Translations under genes and position numbers: made by a program
The notes under the pieces: generated by a model
The model's input: the letters and a program-made list of their open reading frames with translations, nothing else
Told to the model about the DNA's origin: nothing
Databases searched by the model: none
Part shown: positions 6,964 to 16,655 of the stretch, piece after piece
Position numbering within the stretch: position 1 is the first letter of the stretch
Layout of the letters: each line of letters begins with the position of its first letter
Source: Bacteroides mediterraneensis
GTDB taxonomy: Bacteria > Bacteroidota > Bacteroidia > Bacteroidales > Bacteroidaceae
Length of the DNA stretch: 64,000 nucleotides
Assembly (NCBI RefSeq): GCF_016900355.1
Contig: NZ_JACJKA010000002.1
Location: 124,001-188,000, forward strand
Reading direction: 5' to 3'

Positions 6964-9330
6964 ATGAAACGTGCATTGAAAGGACTGTTTCGAAAAGGAG
7001 AGGCCAATGTGGTCAAGATTGTCTGCCTGAGCGTGGGACTGGCCATCGGCTTGGTCATGCTGGCGGAGGTCATTTTCGAACGGTCGTACGATAACTTCCT
7101 GCCGGGGTTGAAAGAAACCTACCGGGTGGAAGAACGCTACAAACAGAAAGGCACCGACTGGAGGGAATATACGCAGACTCCCGGTGCCATCGGACCGGGG
7201 TTGCAGCGCTATTGCCCGGCGGTGGAGGTGGCCACCCGTTTTACGGGGATTGGGTCGATGACGCTGACGACGGAAGACCATAAAGAACTGGATGGGCAGG
7301 CTTATTTCTGCGACAGTACCTTCTTCCGGGTCTTCCCGCGGAAACTGCTGATGGGCGAGGAGCCTTATACGGGGTTGGAAAAGGCCAACAATGCGTATAT
7401 CTCTTCCAAACTGCTGGAGGTGGCAGGCGAACAGATTATCGGGAAAACCTTGTCGTGGAAACAATACCCTGAGTTCCATGTGACCGTGGTCGGGGTGTTT
7501 GAGGCTTTTCCCGAGAATACCCATCTGCCACAGATGGATGTGCTCATTGCCCTGCCGACCATCGGGCAGGTGTCTTACGATGGAACGAACAACTGGTTGG
7601 GAAATGACCGTTACAAGACCTATGTCCGCTTGCGGAAAGGGAGCACTCCGGATGACTTGAAGGAAGGCATGGACCGCATGCTGGAAGCGAATCATGTGAC
7701 GGAGGCAATGGAGCGTGCGGGAAATGAGTATGATCTTACTCTCCGCCCCGTAGCCGAAATATTCACTTCGTCCGATTACAACCGCATCATGAACATCGTG
7801 TTTCTGAGTTTTGCGATTATCATGTTGCTGGTGGCTGTACTGAACTATATCCTGCTGGTGGTTTCGTCCATGGTGAGCCGTGCCAAGGCCATTGCCACTT
7901 ACCGTTGCTACGGGGCCGGGAGCGGCGACATTTACCGGATGATTCTTTCCGAGTCGTTGCTGCACGGACTGATCAGTCTGGCTCTGGCCGTATTGATTAT
8001 TTTCGGCTTGCAGGATTTCCTGCAAGAACAGGTCGGACACAGTCTGGAGTCACTTTTCCCCTTGTCTACCGTATGGGTCTGTCTGGCAGTGACGGCCGGA
8101 GTGATTCTGCTTTGCGGAGTGATGCCGGGGTATCTTTATACCCGTATACCGGTGACCTACGCTTATCGCCGCTACACGGAAAACAAGCGGAGGTGGAAAC
8201 TGGGACTGCTGTGCTTGCAGTTCGCGTTGACCACATTCTTTGTCTGCCTGCTGACGGTCATCGGCCTGGAGTATAACACCTTGATGAATTTCAACCCCGG
8301 ATTTGAATACCGGAACACCTTGTATGCCGACCTGTCGGGCAGCAAGATGGTGGAACGGGAACGCTGTGTGCAGGAACTGAAAAAACTGCCGGAGGTAAAG
8401 GCCGTTACCTGGGGCTATCAGCTCCTGTCGGAGCGTTGCAGTGGAAACAATGTGTACAATCCGGAAACAGGAGAAGAATACATGAACATTGCCGACATGT
8501 ATTCTGTAGGTCCCGATTATCACAAGGCTTTTCAAATTCCGGTCATCGAAGGAAATGTGTTTACCCCTACGCTGACAGATTCCTTGTCGCAGCAGGTGAT
8601 GGTGAGCCGTCAGTTTGTGGAACGCATGAAAACACTGGCCGGATGGACAGGCTCTCCCATTGGAAAGTCGGTATATATTACCGAACATGGAACGGTGGCC
8701 ACTATCTGCGGGGTGTACGAAGAAATCCATTTGGGCTCTCAGGTTCTGGAAGAGCATGACGAGCGTCCTACGGTGATGTTCTATCGAAATAGACCTTCGG
8801 GTTATTTATATGTAGCGTTGAACCGGATGTCGCCCGAGGGCATGAAGCAAGTGCAGCAGGTGGTCGACCGAACGGTTGCTTCCCAGCAGTTGAAGGTGTA
8901 CAGCCTGTCGCTGGAGATGGGCAACTTGTACAATGGAGTGTTGCACGTGCGCAACAGTGTACTTTTTGCAGGCTTGTGTATCCTGATCATCGCTTTGACA
9001 GGACTGGTGGCCTATGTGCGCGACGAAGTGTCACGCCGTCGGGCGGAAATCGCCATCCGCATCATCCACGGGGCTTCGATGGCCGACGTGCAGAAAATCT
9101 TCCTGCTCGATTTGCTGAAGATTGCCCTTCCGGCTGTAGTAATTGGGGCCTTGTGTGCCTGGAAAGTTGGCGAACAGCTTTTGCAACTGTTTGCGGTGAA
9201 AATCGACCTCACCTGGTACCTGTTTGCCGGATGTATGCTGATTGTTTGCGTAATTGTTTGGCTGGTGGCCTTCGGACTGGTATGGAAAGCTGCCCGTGCC
9301 AATCCCATGGAGAATTTAAGAACAGAATAA
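6964..9330 (+). CDS. FtsX-fold ABC transporter permease (two FtsX domains)
   Basis: This 788-residue inner-membrane permease has a first transmembrane helix near residues 18-38 and a periplasmic MacB-PCD-like domain (about 45-265). A three-helix FtsX block follows around 275-405, then a further helix (about 415-435), a second periplasmic domain (about 440-650) and a second FtsX block (about 660-780). The last block includes ARANPMENLRTE at the C-terminus, which is typical of this Bacteroidetes permease family. It pairs with the ATPase 12 nt upstream. The substrate is unknown. It is followed 38 nt later by a GIN-domain protein that may be a periplasmic partner. Confidence 0.88.
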   Translation: MKRALKGLFRKGEANVVKIVCLSVGLAIGLVMLAEVIFERSYDNFLPGLKETYRVEERYKQKGTDWREYTQTPGAIGPGLQRYCPAVEVATRFTGIGSMTLTTEDHKELDGQAYFCDSTFFRVFPRKLLMGEEPYTGLEKANNAYISSKLLEVAGEQIIGKTLSWKQYPEFHVTVVGVFEAFPENTHLPQMDVLIALPTIGQVSYDGTNNWLGNDRYKTYVRLRKGSTPDDLKEGMDRMLEANHVTEAMERAGNEYDLTLRPVAEIFTSSDYNRIMNIVFLSFAIIMLLVAVLNYILLVVSSMVSRAKAIATYRCYGAGSGDIYRMILSESLLHGLISLALAVLIIFGLQDFLQEQVGHSLESLFPLSTVWVCLAVTAGVILLCGVMPGYLYTRIPVTYAYRRYTENKRRWKLGLLCLQFALTTFFVCLLTVIGLEYNTLMNFNPGFEYRNTLYADLSGSKMVERERCVQELKKLPEVKAVTWGYQLLSERCSGNNVYNPETGEEYMNIADMYSVGPDYHKAFQIPVIEGNVFTPTLTDSLSQQVMVSRQFVERMKTLAGWTGSPIGKSVYITEHGTVATICGVYEEIHLGSQVLEEHDERPTVMFYRNRPSGYLYVALNRMSPEGMKQVQQVVDRTVASQQLKVYSLSLEMGNLYNGVLHVRNSVLFAGLCILIIALTGLVAYVRDEVSRRRAEIAIRIIHGASMADVQKIFLLDLLKIALPAVVIGALCAWKVGEQLLQLFAVKIDLTWYLFAGCMLIVCVIVWLVAFGLVWKAARANPMENLRTE

Positions 9331-9368
9331 AATAAGATGAAGTAAAAAATAATTGGAGGTAAAGACTT

Positions 9369-10271
9369 ATGAAAATTGGAATGAATATACTCACATTGGC
9401 ATGTGCCATGGCATGTTTCAGCTGTATGGGAACTGCCCATACCGTTCAACCGAGTCAGAACTATCAGACGGAACGTCGTACCATCGGGAATATACAGGAA
9501 GTGTCTACGCTCTCTTCCATCGATGTGGTGTATCACCAGACTTCCGGACAGCCGTATGCGGAAATCTATGCATCCGACAATGTGATGCCCTACGTGGTGC
9601 TGAAAGAGTCGAAAGGTGCGCTGAGAGTGTATTATCAGGAGGATACCCGCATTCAGGGAGAGAACCGTTGCCGGGTAGATGTATATGCGCCGTCTGTCAG
9701 TCGCTTTACGACGATGGCTTCCGGCGACATCGCTATTCCCAAAGGACTGCGTACGGAAGGAGGTATCCGTTTCCAGACGAATGCCAGTGGTGACATTGAA
9801 TGTCCCACGGTGCAGTGTGGCAGTTTCGAGGCAGAAACCAATGCCAGTGGCGATGTGGAGGTACAGGAAGTCAACTGCCGGAAGTTGCAGACTCGCATCA
9901 ATGCCAGTGGCGATATGAAAATCAAGAAAGCTGTGTGCCGCGATGCCGCCTTGGCGGTCAATGCGTCCGGTGATTTGATTTTCTCCAGCTTGCAGTGCCA
10001 GGAAACCTTGGAAGGTACGGTCAACGGTAGTGGAGACATGTTGGTATCGGGCCATTGCCTGAAGGCCGTGCTTCGGGACAATGCTTCCGGTGATTTGGAT
10101 GCCGGCAGCCTGAAAGCCGAGGAAGTGGATGCAGCCGTTCATGGTTCCGGCGATTTGTCTTGCCGGGTTTCCAAAAAGCTTACAGCAAAATCCTACGGCA
10201 GCGGTAATCTGGTGTATGCCGGTAACCCTTCGCAGGTGACAAAAGAAGGAAAACACATTTATAGCAAATAA
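9369..10271 (+). CDS. Secreted GIN-domain (DUF2807) beta-repeat protein
   Basis: The 300-residue protein has an N-terminal signal (MKIGMNILTLACAMACFSC); the Cys in CFSC could be a lipoprotein attachment site, though the lipobox is imperfect. The mature part is a run of short beta-strand repeats marked by ASGD/GSGD turns: NASGDIE, NASGDVE, NASGDMK, NASGDL, NGSGDM, NASGDL, HGSGDL and YGSGNL. They are spaced about 18-23 residues and suggest a right-handed beta-helix. This is the putative auto-transporter adhesin head GIN domain. It ends the sigma-54-associated ABC operon and is followed by a terminator. Role unknown; an envelope-associated partner or stress effector is possible. Confidence 0.8.
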   Translation: MKIGMNILTLACAMACFSCMGTAHTVQPSQNYQTERRTIGNIQEVSTLSSIDVVYHQTSGQPYAEIYASDNVMPYVVLKESKGALRVYYQEDTRIQGENRCRVDVYAPSVSRFTTMASGDIAIPKGLRTEGGIRFQTNASGDIECPTVQCGSFEAETNASGDVEVQEVNCRKLQTRINASGDMKIKKAVCRDAALAVNASGDLIFSSLQCQETLEGTVNGSGDMLVSGHCLKAVLRDNASGDLDAGSLKAEEVDAAVHGSGDLSCRVSKKLTAKSYGSGNLVYAGNPSQVTKEGKHIYSK

Positions 10272-10301
10272 ACATAGAAAATCTCTTTTAAAGTTAAGTA
10301 G

Positions 10302-10336
10302 GGTGAAAGGTCCGTGAGGTTCTTTCACCTTTTTTT
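10302..10336 (+). terminator. Intrinsic terminator after the GIN-domain gene
   Basis: GGTGAAAG (10302-10309) pairs with CTTTCACC (10322-10329), then seven T. Confidence 0.85.
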
Positions 10337-10440
10337 GTGTCCTGACGGTACGCGGATGTGTCGCAAGAAATGGAAGGTCTTTCAGAAAACAAACTGTTTG
10401 AATGGGGAAACGCAAGGGAAAAGAGTGGAAAAACTCCTGC

Positions 10441-10544
10441 TATGTTGTAGGTTTTCTGAGGTGGAAACGTATGTTTCCCATTCGCGAAACGTACGTCTCT
10501 CCGTGCGGAAACGTACGTTTTCCACAAGGGAAACGTAAAAAAGA
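10441..10544. repeat. Array of 16-bp palindrome-like units with 22-bp period (array 1)
   Basis: Units begin at 10463, 10485, 10507 and 10529, exactly 22 bp apart. The clearest reads GGAAACGTATGTTTCC, followed by a 6-bp spacer that differs each time (CATTCG, CCGTGC, CACAAG). The third (10507-10522) contains the perfect palindrome AAACGTACGTTT. The fourth keeps only the left half, and a decayed unit at 10441-10456 keeps the right half. The period is not a multiple of three, so it is not coding. It lies between the GIN-gene terminator and the GH2 gene. The remaining 10337-10440 contains a related stretch, GTTTGAATGGGGAAACGCAA (10397-10416), and no gene. Confidence 0.85.
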
Positions 10545-10653
10545 CCAAGGTGTATGTGGCATTTTGCGCGTTCGTTTGGTGATTGAAGTGGAATTTGCCT
10601 CTTATTTTCTATTTTTTGGTAGAATCGTTTTATCTGAGTGAATAGTTATGTTT

Positions 10654-10661
10654 TATTTTTG
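10654..10661 (+). promoter_or_regulatory. -7 box of the GH2 gene
   Basis: TATTTTTG fits TAnnTTTG and ends 21 nt before the chosen ATG at 10683. The -33 region is weak (TTTTA near 10627). Confidence 0.5.
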
Positions 10662-10682
10662 TACATCTTAAAAATAATATCG

Positions 10683-12500
10683 ATGAAAAATGTATGGTTA
10701 TTGCTCGCCTTTTGGGGAGCTTTTGCAGTGCAACTGCATGCGCAATGGAAAATGGTGGATGGGAAAATCCGTACACAATGGGCAGAACAGGTGACACCCG
10801 AAAATGTGTTGCCGGAATATCCGCGTCCGATTATGGAACGGAAAGATTGGAAAAACTTGAATGGATTGTGGGATTACGCCATTGTAGAGAGAGGCAAGCA
10901 CATGCCTGATGCGTTCGACGGACAAATTTTGGTACCATTTGCCGCAGAGTCTGCTTTGTCGGGAGTTGGCAAGACGGTCGGTGCAGAAAAGGAATTGGTT
11001 TACCGTCGTTCGTTCGACATTCCTTCTTCGTGGAAGGGGAAAAAGGTACTTCTGCATTTTGGGGCAGTAGATTGGAAAACGGATGTGTGGGTGAACGGAG
11101 TCAAAGTGGGGAGTCACACCGGAGGTTTTACTCCTTTTTCTTTCGACATTACGGAAGCCTTGCAAGGCAGGGAAAACACGCTGATGGTGAAAGTCTGGGA
11201 TCCGACCGACCAAGGCTATCAGCCACGAGGAAAGCAGGTGTCCCGTCCTGAAGGTATTTGGTATACTCCTGTCACTGGAATCTGGCAGACAGTCTGGTTG
11301 GAACCGGTCAGTGAATCTTATATTCAAGACCTGCGAATCACACCGGATATCGACCATTCATTACTCTCCGTACAGGCGGTGGTGAATGAGGCTACGTCAA
11401 AAGATTTGGTCGAAGTGAAAGTCTTTGATGGACGGAAACTGGTGGCACAAGGGAAGAGTATCAACGGAGGGTGTGTACAGATTGAAATGCCGGAAGATGT
11501 CAAATTATGGTCACCGGACAGTCCTTTCCTTTATACGTTGAAGGTTGCCCTGAAACAAGGTGGAAAAGTGAAAGATGAAGTAGACAGCTATGCCGCTATG
11601 CGGAAATATTCTACCCGTCGCGATGCGAACGGAATTGTACGCCTGGAATTGAACAATCAACCGTTGTTCCAGTTTGGTCCGTTGGACCAAGGTTGGTGGC
11701 CGGACGGATTGTATACGGCTCCTACCGATGAGGCTTTACGGTACGATATTCAGAAGACAAAGGATTTCGGTTTCAATATGATACGCAAACACATCAAGGT
11801 AGAACCTGCCCGCTGGTACACGTATTGCGACCAGATGGGAATTATCGTATGGCAGGACATGCCGAGCGGTGACCGTAACCCTGAATGGCAGAACCGGAAA
11901 TATTTTGAAGGCACGGAAATGAAGCGGAGTGCTGAGTCGGAAGCTTGCTATCGGAAAGAGTGGAAAGAAATCATGGATGCCTTGTATTCTTATCCGTGTA
12001 TCGCGACTTGGATTCCTTTCAATGAGGCATGGGGACAGTTCAAGACTCCTGAGATTGTGGAATGGACCAAACAATACGATCCGACCCGTCTGGTTGATCC
12101 GGCCAGCGGAGGAAATCACTACACCTGCGGTGATATGCTGGACTTGCACAATTATCCGGCTCCTGAGCTGTACTTGTATGATGCACAGCGGGCTACGGTA
12201 CTGGGAGAATATGGAGGTATTGGTTGGGTGGTACAGGAACATATCTGGGAACCCGACCGTAACTGGGGATATATCCAGTTTAACTCTTCCAAGGAAGTGA
12301 CCGATGAATATGTGAAATACGCGGAACAGTTGTACAACCTGATTCCGAGAGGCTTTTCAGCTGCCGTATACACACAGACCACGGATGTGGAAGTGGAGGT
12401 GAATGGTCTGATGACCTACGACCGCAAAGTCATCAAGGTCGATGAAAAGCGGATTAAAGCCATCAACCGTAAGTTGTGCGAGTCATTGAGTAAGAAATAA
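10683..12500 (+). CDS. Secreted glycoside hydrolase family 2 enzyme
   Basis: The 605-residue protein begins with a signal peptide (MKNVWLLLAFWGAFAVQLHA), which decides the start at 10683 rather than an upstream ATG at 10638. A GH2 jelly-roll sugar-binding domain follows (about 45-195; FGAVDWKTDVWVNG), then an Ig-like domain (about 200-300) and a TIM barrel (about 305-600). The likely acid/base is Glu448 in WIPFNEAWGQF and the nucleophile Glu509 in LGEYGGIG. GH2 enzymes include beta-galactosidases, beta-glucuronidases and others; the specificity is not readable here. Array 1 lies about 140-240 bp upstream, and the broken HTCS follows 32 nt downstream. Confidence 0.88.
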   Translation: MKNVWLLLAFWGAFAVQLHAQWKMVDGKIRTQWAEQVTPENVLPEYPRPIMERKDWKNLNGLWDYAIVERGKHMPDAFDGQILVPFAAESALSGVGKTVGAEKELVYRRSFDIPSSWKGKKVLLHFGAVDWKTDVWVNGVKVGSHTGGFTPFSFDITEALQGRENTLMVKVWDPTDQGYQPRGKQVSRPEGIWYTPVTGIWQTVWLEPVSESYIQDLRITPDIDHSLLSVQAVVNEATSKDLVEVKVFDGRKLVAQGKSINGGCVQIEMPEDVKLWSPDSPFLYTLKVALKQGGKVKDEVDSYAAMRKYSTRRDANGIVRLELNNQPLFQFGPLDQGWWPDGLYTAPTDEALRYDIQKTKDFGFNMIRKHIKVEPARWYTYCDQMGIIVWQDMPSGDRNPEWQNRKYFEGTEMKRSAESEACYRKEWKEIMDALYSYPCIATWIPFNEAWGQFKTPEIVEWTKQYDPTRLVDPASGGNHYTCGDMLDLHNYPAPELYLYDAQRATVLGEYGGIGWVVQEHIWEPDRNWGYIQFNSSKEVTDEYVKYAEQLYNLIPRGFSAAVYTQTTDVEVEVNGLMTYDRKVIKVDEKRIKAINRKLCESLSKK

Positions 12501-12520
12501 GTGAGGTAAAAAAATATGTG

Positions 12521-12528
12521 TACCTTTG
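12521..12528 (+). promoter_or_regulatory. -7-like box abutting the HTCS start codon
   Basis: TACCTTTG is a perfect -7 match only 4 nt before the ATG at 12533. If used, the transcript would be leaderless or nearly so. No good -33 box is present. Confidence 0.4.
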
Positions 12529-12532
12529 TACC

Positions 12533-15500
12533 ATGAGGAAGAAGCAATCTGTTTTATATGGCATAATGGTAGTCTTGTGGCTCTTCTGCTTTGCAGGCGG
12601 AGAGCTACAGGCTGCCTCTTCCTATTATTTCCGGACATTGGGAATCAATGAAGGTCTTTCGCAGAGTACGGTAAATACCATTCTGCAGGACCAGGAAGGA
12701 TTTATGTGGCTGGGTACAAAGGATGGGTTGAATTTGTAAGACGGACAAGAGTTCCGGGTTTTTCGGAAAGAGAACTCTTCGTTGGGTAACAATATCATAA
12801 CGGCCTTGTGCGAGGACCGCGAGGGATATATATGGGTCGGTACCGATGCGGGAGTCTATATTTACCAGCCGGTTCGGGAGAAGTTCTTGCGCTTGGACGA
12901 GTTGGCTGAGTCGTTGGATGAAAATATTACGCGTTCGGTGACGTGGATTACGGCCGATTCGCGCGGAAATATCTGGATTTCGGCCGATAATCAGGGATTG
13001 TTCTGCTATGAGAGGCAGAAAAGACACCTGAAACGATACATCTCCTGTGGCGAGCCGGGAACTTCGAACGTGACGAGTTTCTGGTTTGATGCCGGGAAAT
13101 TATGGGTGGGCCGTTACGAGGATAACTTGTATTATTCGGAAGATGGCACTTCTTTTCAAGTCTTTCGGGACGCCGATGGAAAAGAAGCATTCAAGGGGTT
13201 GGTCATCAACTTCTGTACGAAGGGATTGCATAATAACCTGTATGTGGGTTCTTCAAAAGGATTGATGGAGATAAACCTGACCACCCGTAAGGTCCGGAAG
13301 CTGTTGGATGAATATGTACGCAGCATTTGTTTCTATTCGGATACTGACTTGTGGGTGGGTACCGAACAGGGACTGTATATTTACAATATCGGGACCGGGC
13401 AATTTGTGCATCTGACCGTGCCGGAGACAGATGAACGCTATGCGCTTTCCGACAACGCGATTTACAGTGTGTACAAAGACCGTGAAGGAGGAATGTGGGT
13501 CGGTTCTTATTTTGGTGGAGTAAATTATTATCCGTATCCGTACACGTATTTTGAAAAATATTATCCGCGGGAAAACCTGCGTTACATGGGGCGGCGCGTC
13601 CGTGAATTTTGCGAAGGGAATGATGGCACCCTGTGGATTGGTACAGAAGACAAGGGCTTGTTTCATTTCAATCCGGCCAATGGGGAGATTGTACCTTTTC
13701 TTCATGCGGAATTAGGACATAATATACACGGCTTGTGTCTGGACGGGAACAGCTTGTGGGTAGGCACTTTTGCCAACGGGTTAAGCCATATTGATTTGCG
13801 CACAAAGGCTTTGACACATTACAGTAAAGGGGAGTCCTCCAATACGCTGAACTCCGATAATGTGTTTTCTATTTGCAAGACAAGTACAGGCGATATCTGG
13901 ATTGGAACCACTTCGGGCTTGTTGCGTTATAACCGTTCAACAGATGATTTCCAGCGGATGGAAGAACTGGATAACGTGTTTGTGTACGACATCCTGGAAG
14001 ACAGCCAGGGCAAATTATGGATGGCTACCTACTCTGACGGAGTCTTTTGTTATGATTTGCCCCGCAATCATTGGAAGCAGTACAAGTGGGTGCCGGGCGA
14101 CCGCACTTCTTTGCCTTACAATAAAGTAATCAGCATTTTTGAGGACAGCCATAAGCAGTTATGGTTCATGACACAGGGAGCCGGTTTTTGCCGTTTCTGC
14201 CCGGAGTCGGATAACTTTGTCTGCTATGACATGTCACAAGGTTTCCCCAGCAACATCGTCTATCGGATGGTGGAAGACAAGGACGGAAAACTGTGGCTGA
14301 CCACGAACAAGGGGTTGGTTTCTTTTCAACCGACTACCGGGGAGAAGCATGTGTATACCACGGCAAACGGATTGCTCAGCAACCAGTTTAATTATCAGTC
14401 CGGATTAAGAGCTCAGGATGGGGCTATCTATATGGGAAGTGTAGATGGATTTATCGTTTTCCATCCGTCTGCGTTCGTCGAGAATAAGCAGGTGTCTCCG
14501 GTGGTGCTGACCGACTTTTTCTTGTGGAACAAGCGGGCGTTGGTGGGGGAGAAGTCGTCTCCTCTTTCCCAAAGTATCACCTATTCGGACCGAATTGACC
14601 TGAATGCCGGACAGAATTCATTTTCCCTGAGGGCATCGGTCTTGAGCTATCAGGCTCCCTCGTCGAATGTGGTGATGTATAAATTGGAAGGTTTTGACAA
14701 GGAATGGTACACCTTGGAAGAGGGAAACTCAAAAATAAGTTACTCGAACTTGCCTTATGGCACCTATACCTTGCGGGTGAAAGGTGCCAACAGCGACGGT
14801 GTGTGGAATTCGCAAGAACGTATGCTGAAGATACAGGTACATCCTCCTTTTTATTTATCCTGGATGGCTTATGCAGTTTATGGCATATTGTTTGTGGGAT
14901 TTGTGTTGTGTGGAGTCTATTATATCTACAAACGGAACCATCGCAAGCATTTGCGGGCAATGGAAATCTTGAAGTACGAGAAGGAACGTGAACTGTATGC
15001 GGCCAAGATTGACTTTTTTACCAATGTGGCTCATGAGATACGTACTCCGCTTACCTTGATTAAGAGTCCATTGGAGAATGTGTTGTCCTCTTCGCACCTG
15101 GATGAAAGTGTGAAAGATGACCTTGAGATTATGGACCTGAATACCAACCGGTTGTTGGATTTGGTCAATCAGTTGCTGGATTTCCGGAAGACAGAGACAA
15201 AAGAAGTCAAACTGAATTTCATGGAGTATGATTTGTCGGGCTTGTTGCAGAAAATATATAAACGCTTTACTCCACTGGCGCGCGAAAAGAACTTGAAGTT
15301 TACGCTTGATATGCCGGAGGGGCTGCATGCTTCTGTTGATAAGGAAGGATTCACGAAAATTGTCAGCAACTTGTTTACCAATGCCCTCAAATACGGTGCT
15401 ACTTATATTTTGGTGAAAGTGCAGGTGGAGAAGGAAGAAGGTCTGTGGCAGTTGTCAGTGGAAAATGACGGACCGGTGGTTCCCTTGAATGAACGGGAAG

Positions 15501-16516
15501 AAATCTTCAAACCGTTTAAACAATATCGCGAAGGTAACGCACAGGTGCAGGGTACGGGAATCGGGCTGGCATTGGCACGTTCTCTGGCCGAACTGCATGG
15601 AGGTAAATTGTGGATGGACAAGGATTTGCACTGCAACCGTTTTCTTCTTGAGCTTCCCTTGTGTCATGAGCAGACCTTGACTTTACCTTATACGGAGGAA
15701 GAAGAAAAGGTGGCTGTGCCCGTATCGGGAGAGGAAAAGCCGGTTTCACAGCCCGACACTTTCCATTATACCCTGCTGGTGGTGGAAGACCATGCGGAGA
15801 TGCGCCGGTTCTTGCAGAAGCAGCTTTCGGACACGTATAAAGTGCTGACGGCTGCCAATGGAGTGGAAGCGTTGAAGGTGCTGAAGGAATCTATTGTCAA
15901 TCTGGTTCTTTCGGATGTGATGATGCCGGAGATGGATGGAATGGAGTTGTGCAACGTCATCAAGTCGGATTTGGACTACAGCCATATCCCGGTGGTGCTG
16001 TTGACAGCCAAGACCACTTTGCAATCCAAGATTGAAGGTATGCAGATGGGTGCGGATGCTTACGTGGACAAACCTTTTTCGATGGAATTCCTTCGGGCGT
16101 GTATTCTGAACTTGCTGAAGAATCGTGAACAACTGCAGGCTGCTTTCATGCATGCGCCTTTTGTACAGACGAACAGCATGGCCATCACCAAGGCCGACGA
16201 GGAGTTTCTGAAAAAAATGAATGAGGTGGTACAAGCCAATATCCAGAACCCTGACTTTAATCTGCTGGACATGGCCGAACAACTGTGTATGAGCCGTTCG
16301 AGCCTGAACCGTAAGATAAAGGGAATCTTGAATATTACTCCCAATGATTATATCCGCATTGAACGTTTGAAGAAAGCAGCCCAGCTTTTGAAGGAAGGTG
16401 ATTGCAAGATTAATGAGGTGTGTTACCGGGTCGGTTTCAATACGCCTTCTTATTTTACCAAATGTTTTCAAAAGCAGTTTGGTATGCTGCCGAAAGAGTT
16501 TTTGAATGAAAAATAA
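12533..16516 (+). pseudogene. Hybrid two-component sensor/regulator (HTCS) interrupted by one in-frame TAA
   Basis: Read through, the gene encodes 1327 residues. In order these are signal peptide (about 1-30), periplasmic regulator-propeller repeats, a Y_Y_Y domain (LEGFDKEWYTL, near 715), a transmembrane helix (about 775-800) and a histidine kinase (His834 in NVAHEIRTPL, ATPase boxes NALKYG and GTGIGLA). A receiver (Asp1128 in LSDVMMPEMDG, then DAYVDKPF) and a C-terminal AraC-type HTH complete it. Codon 69 (12737-12739) is TAA inside GLNL-stop-DGQEF, where propellers usually have Tyr; the intact HTCS has ARYDGYRF at that place. The frame is otherwise open on both sides. Such proteins sense oligosaccharides and activate polysaccharide genes. 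A downstream restart (e.g. ATG 12782) would lack the signal peptide. Sequencing error or a strain-specific mutation are both possible. Confidence 0.8.
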
Positions 16517-16575
16517 GGCCATAGGGGAAGAAATTGGGCATTTTGATTGCATTGTGCTATAATCTGACTGTATTG

Positions 16576-16609
16576 TTGGGCTTATCTTGAAAGAAGAGGA
16601 TTACCTTTG
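16576..16609 (+). promoter_or_regulatory. Promoter of the GH43 gene pair
   Basis: TACCTTTG (16602-16609) is a perfect -7 box and TTG at 16576-16578 is an approximate -33 element 23 nt away. The ATG follows 46 nt after the -7 box. Confidence 0.55.
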
Positions 16610-16655
16610 TGTGGAATGAAAGAGTACACGTATATACTTTAAATTAAAAATACAA

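Noticed and set aside
6415-8040. 541-codon minus-strand open frame opposite the ABC transporter genes
   Set aside because: The ATPase and permease on the plus strand carry full family motifs; the antisense product is His/Gln/Arg-rich noise.
9012-10415. 467-codon minus-strand open frame opposite the GIN gene
   Set aside because: It spans a permease end, a GIN gene and a terminator on the other strand, with no recognisable domain.
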